Made by a program: the position numbers and the translations under genes
From: Methanomicrobiales archaeon
Lineage (GTDB): Archaea; Halobacteriota; Methanomicrobia; Methanomicrobiales; Methanomicrobiaceae
Reading direction: 5' to 3'
Length of the DNA: 6,568 bases
Assembly: GCA_012523385.1 (NCBI GenBank)
Contig: JAAYIO010000236.1
Coordinates: 1-6,568 of the forward strand
In this document: piece by piece, positions 6,180-6,568 of the stretch
Position numbering within the stretch: the stretch's first letter is position 1
How the letters are laid out: every line of letters starts with the position of its first letter
The notes under the pieces: model-generated
Seen by the model: the letters and a program-made list of their open reading frames with translations, nothing else
Told to the model about the DNA's origin: nothing
The model's database searches: none

Positions 6180-6568
6180 TTAACTTTTATTCGATCCACT
6201 TTCCGCAAGAGCCATCATCATCCCTGGATCAAACCGGAGCACCACCTCCCACGTATTCCCCCCCTGTCCGGCGGAGTTCGTAGGTACAAAAAATTCCGTC
6301 GTCTCTTCGGGGAAATAATGATGGTAATTCTTCTCTTCCTCTATTGTTACCAGATTGCCGGAACGGAGTTTATCAATATGCCATGAGATTGTGGGGCCAG
6401 ATACCTTTGCATATTCAGAGAGATCCTTTCGCGTGCAGCCGGGATGCGCAGTGATGTAATCAAAAATGTCACGGGTAGTCTTTCCTTGCAGAACAGATCT
6501 GGCGAGCTGGTATTCCGAACTGTAGTTACCGTGATTTTCAAAGTAATGTCGTTGTTTCGTTGTTTTTC
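6180..6568 (-). CDS. Winged-helix transcriptional regulator, C-terminal part (start outside window)
   Basis: Read on the minus strand from 6566, the frame is open for 128 codons to the stop at 6182-6180, with no stop codon before the window edge. The core RDIFDYITAHPGCTRKDL, followed by SGPTISWHIDKLRSGNLV and then YHHYFP, is a winged helix-turn-helix. It resembles the second DNA-binding domain of archaeal regulators with two such domains (COG3398-like) and the ArsR/MarR fold. The recognition helix is around SGPTISWHIDKL (visible residues 56-67). The wing and the YYFP-like strand follow at about 70-86. A C-terminal tail of about 40 residues with WEVVLRFDP comes after. No initiator codon near the edge is convincing, so the protein probably extends beyond the window. 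It points away from the cassette genes, and no target site could be assigned. Confidence 0.78.
   Translation of the reverse strand, partial: KTTKQRHYFENHGNYSSEYQLARSVLQGKTTRDIFDYITAHPGCTRKDLSEYAKVSGPTISWHIDKLRSGNLVTIEEEKNYHHYFPEETTEFFVPTNSAGQGGNTWEVVLRFDPGMMMALAESGSNKS

Noticed and set aside
6347..6541. Minus-strand open frame of 64 codons
   Set aside because: It is a shadow in another frame of the winged-helix regulator, which has strong family motifs and spans the same bases.
1..6568. CRISPR array, tRNA or rRNA genes
   Set aside because: No regularly spaced short repeats and no cloverleaf or rRNA-like sequence were seen. The only long repeat is the two-copy leader block.

Overview
The window looks archaeal, most likely from a methanogen of the Methanomicrobiales type. 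This is inferred from the style of the two signal peptides (a basic start, then a hydrophobic core ending in VSA), the GAGGT ribosome binding sites, and an archaeal-style winged-helix regulator at the right edge. No rRNA or tRNA is present to settle the taxonomy.

Layout. Positions 1-1445 are a decayed IS21-family insertion sequence. istA has lost its 5' end to the window edge and carries an in-frame stop plus a one-base frameshift. istB is cut off before its Walker B motif. Positions 1494-5461 hold two tandem copies of a two-gene cassette. Each copy has a nearly identical leader and signal-peptide segment, a secreted zinc-dependent phospholipase C/S1-P1 nuclease-fold protein, and a membrane-anchored partner with an extracytoplasmic domain. 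The two enzymes are diverged paralogues, and so are the two partners. Unit B is visibly more AT-rich than unit A, except in the shared leader. Positions 5462-5603 carry a strong stem-loop. Positions 5604-5838 hold two abutting transposase fragments from different ends of a transposase gene, probably from different families. At 6021-6160 is a tiny zinc-ribbon gene broken by a one-base frameshift. At 6180-6568 on the minus strand is the C-terminal part of a winged-helix regulator that runs off the window.

How it fits together. The cassette pair is the main interest. A secreted hydrolase and a membrane protein facing the same compartment have been duplicated together and have diverged together, so they probably work as pairs. 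In both enzymes a conserved Arg-Trp lies just before the zinc-site residues, after a variable segment of about 80-95 residues. This resembles the N-terminal Trp zinc ligand of bacterial phospholipase C and suggests a zymogen. Whether the partner is an inhibitor or immunity protein, an anchor or a maturation factor cannot be read from the sequence. Transposon debris on both sides marks this as an accessory, rearranged locus.
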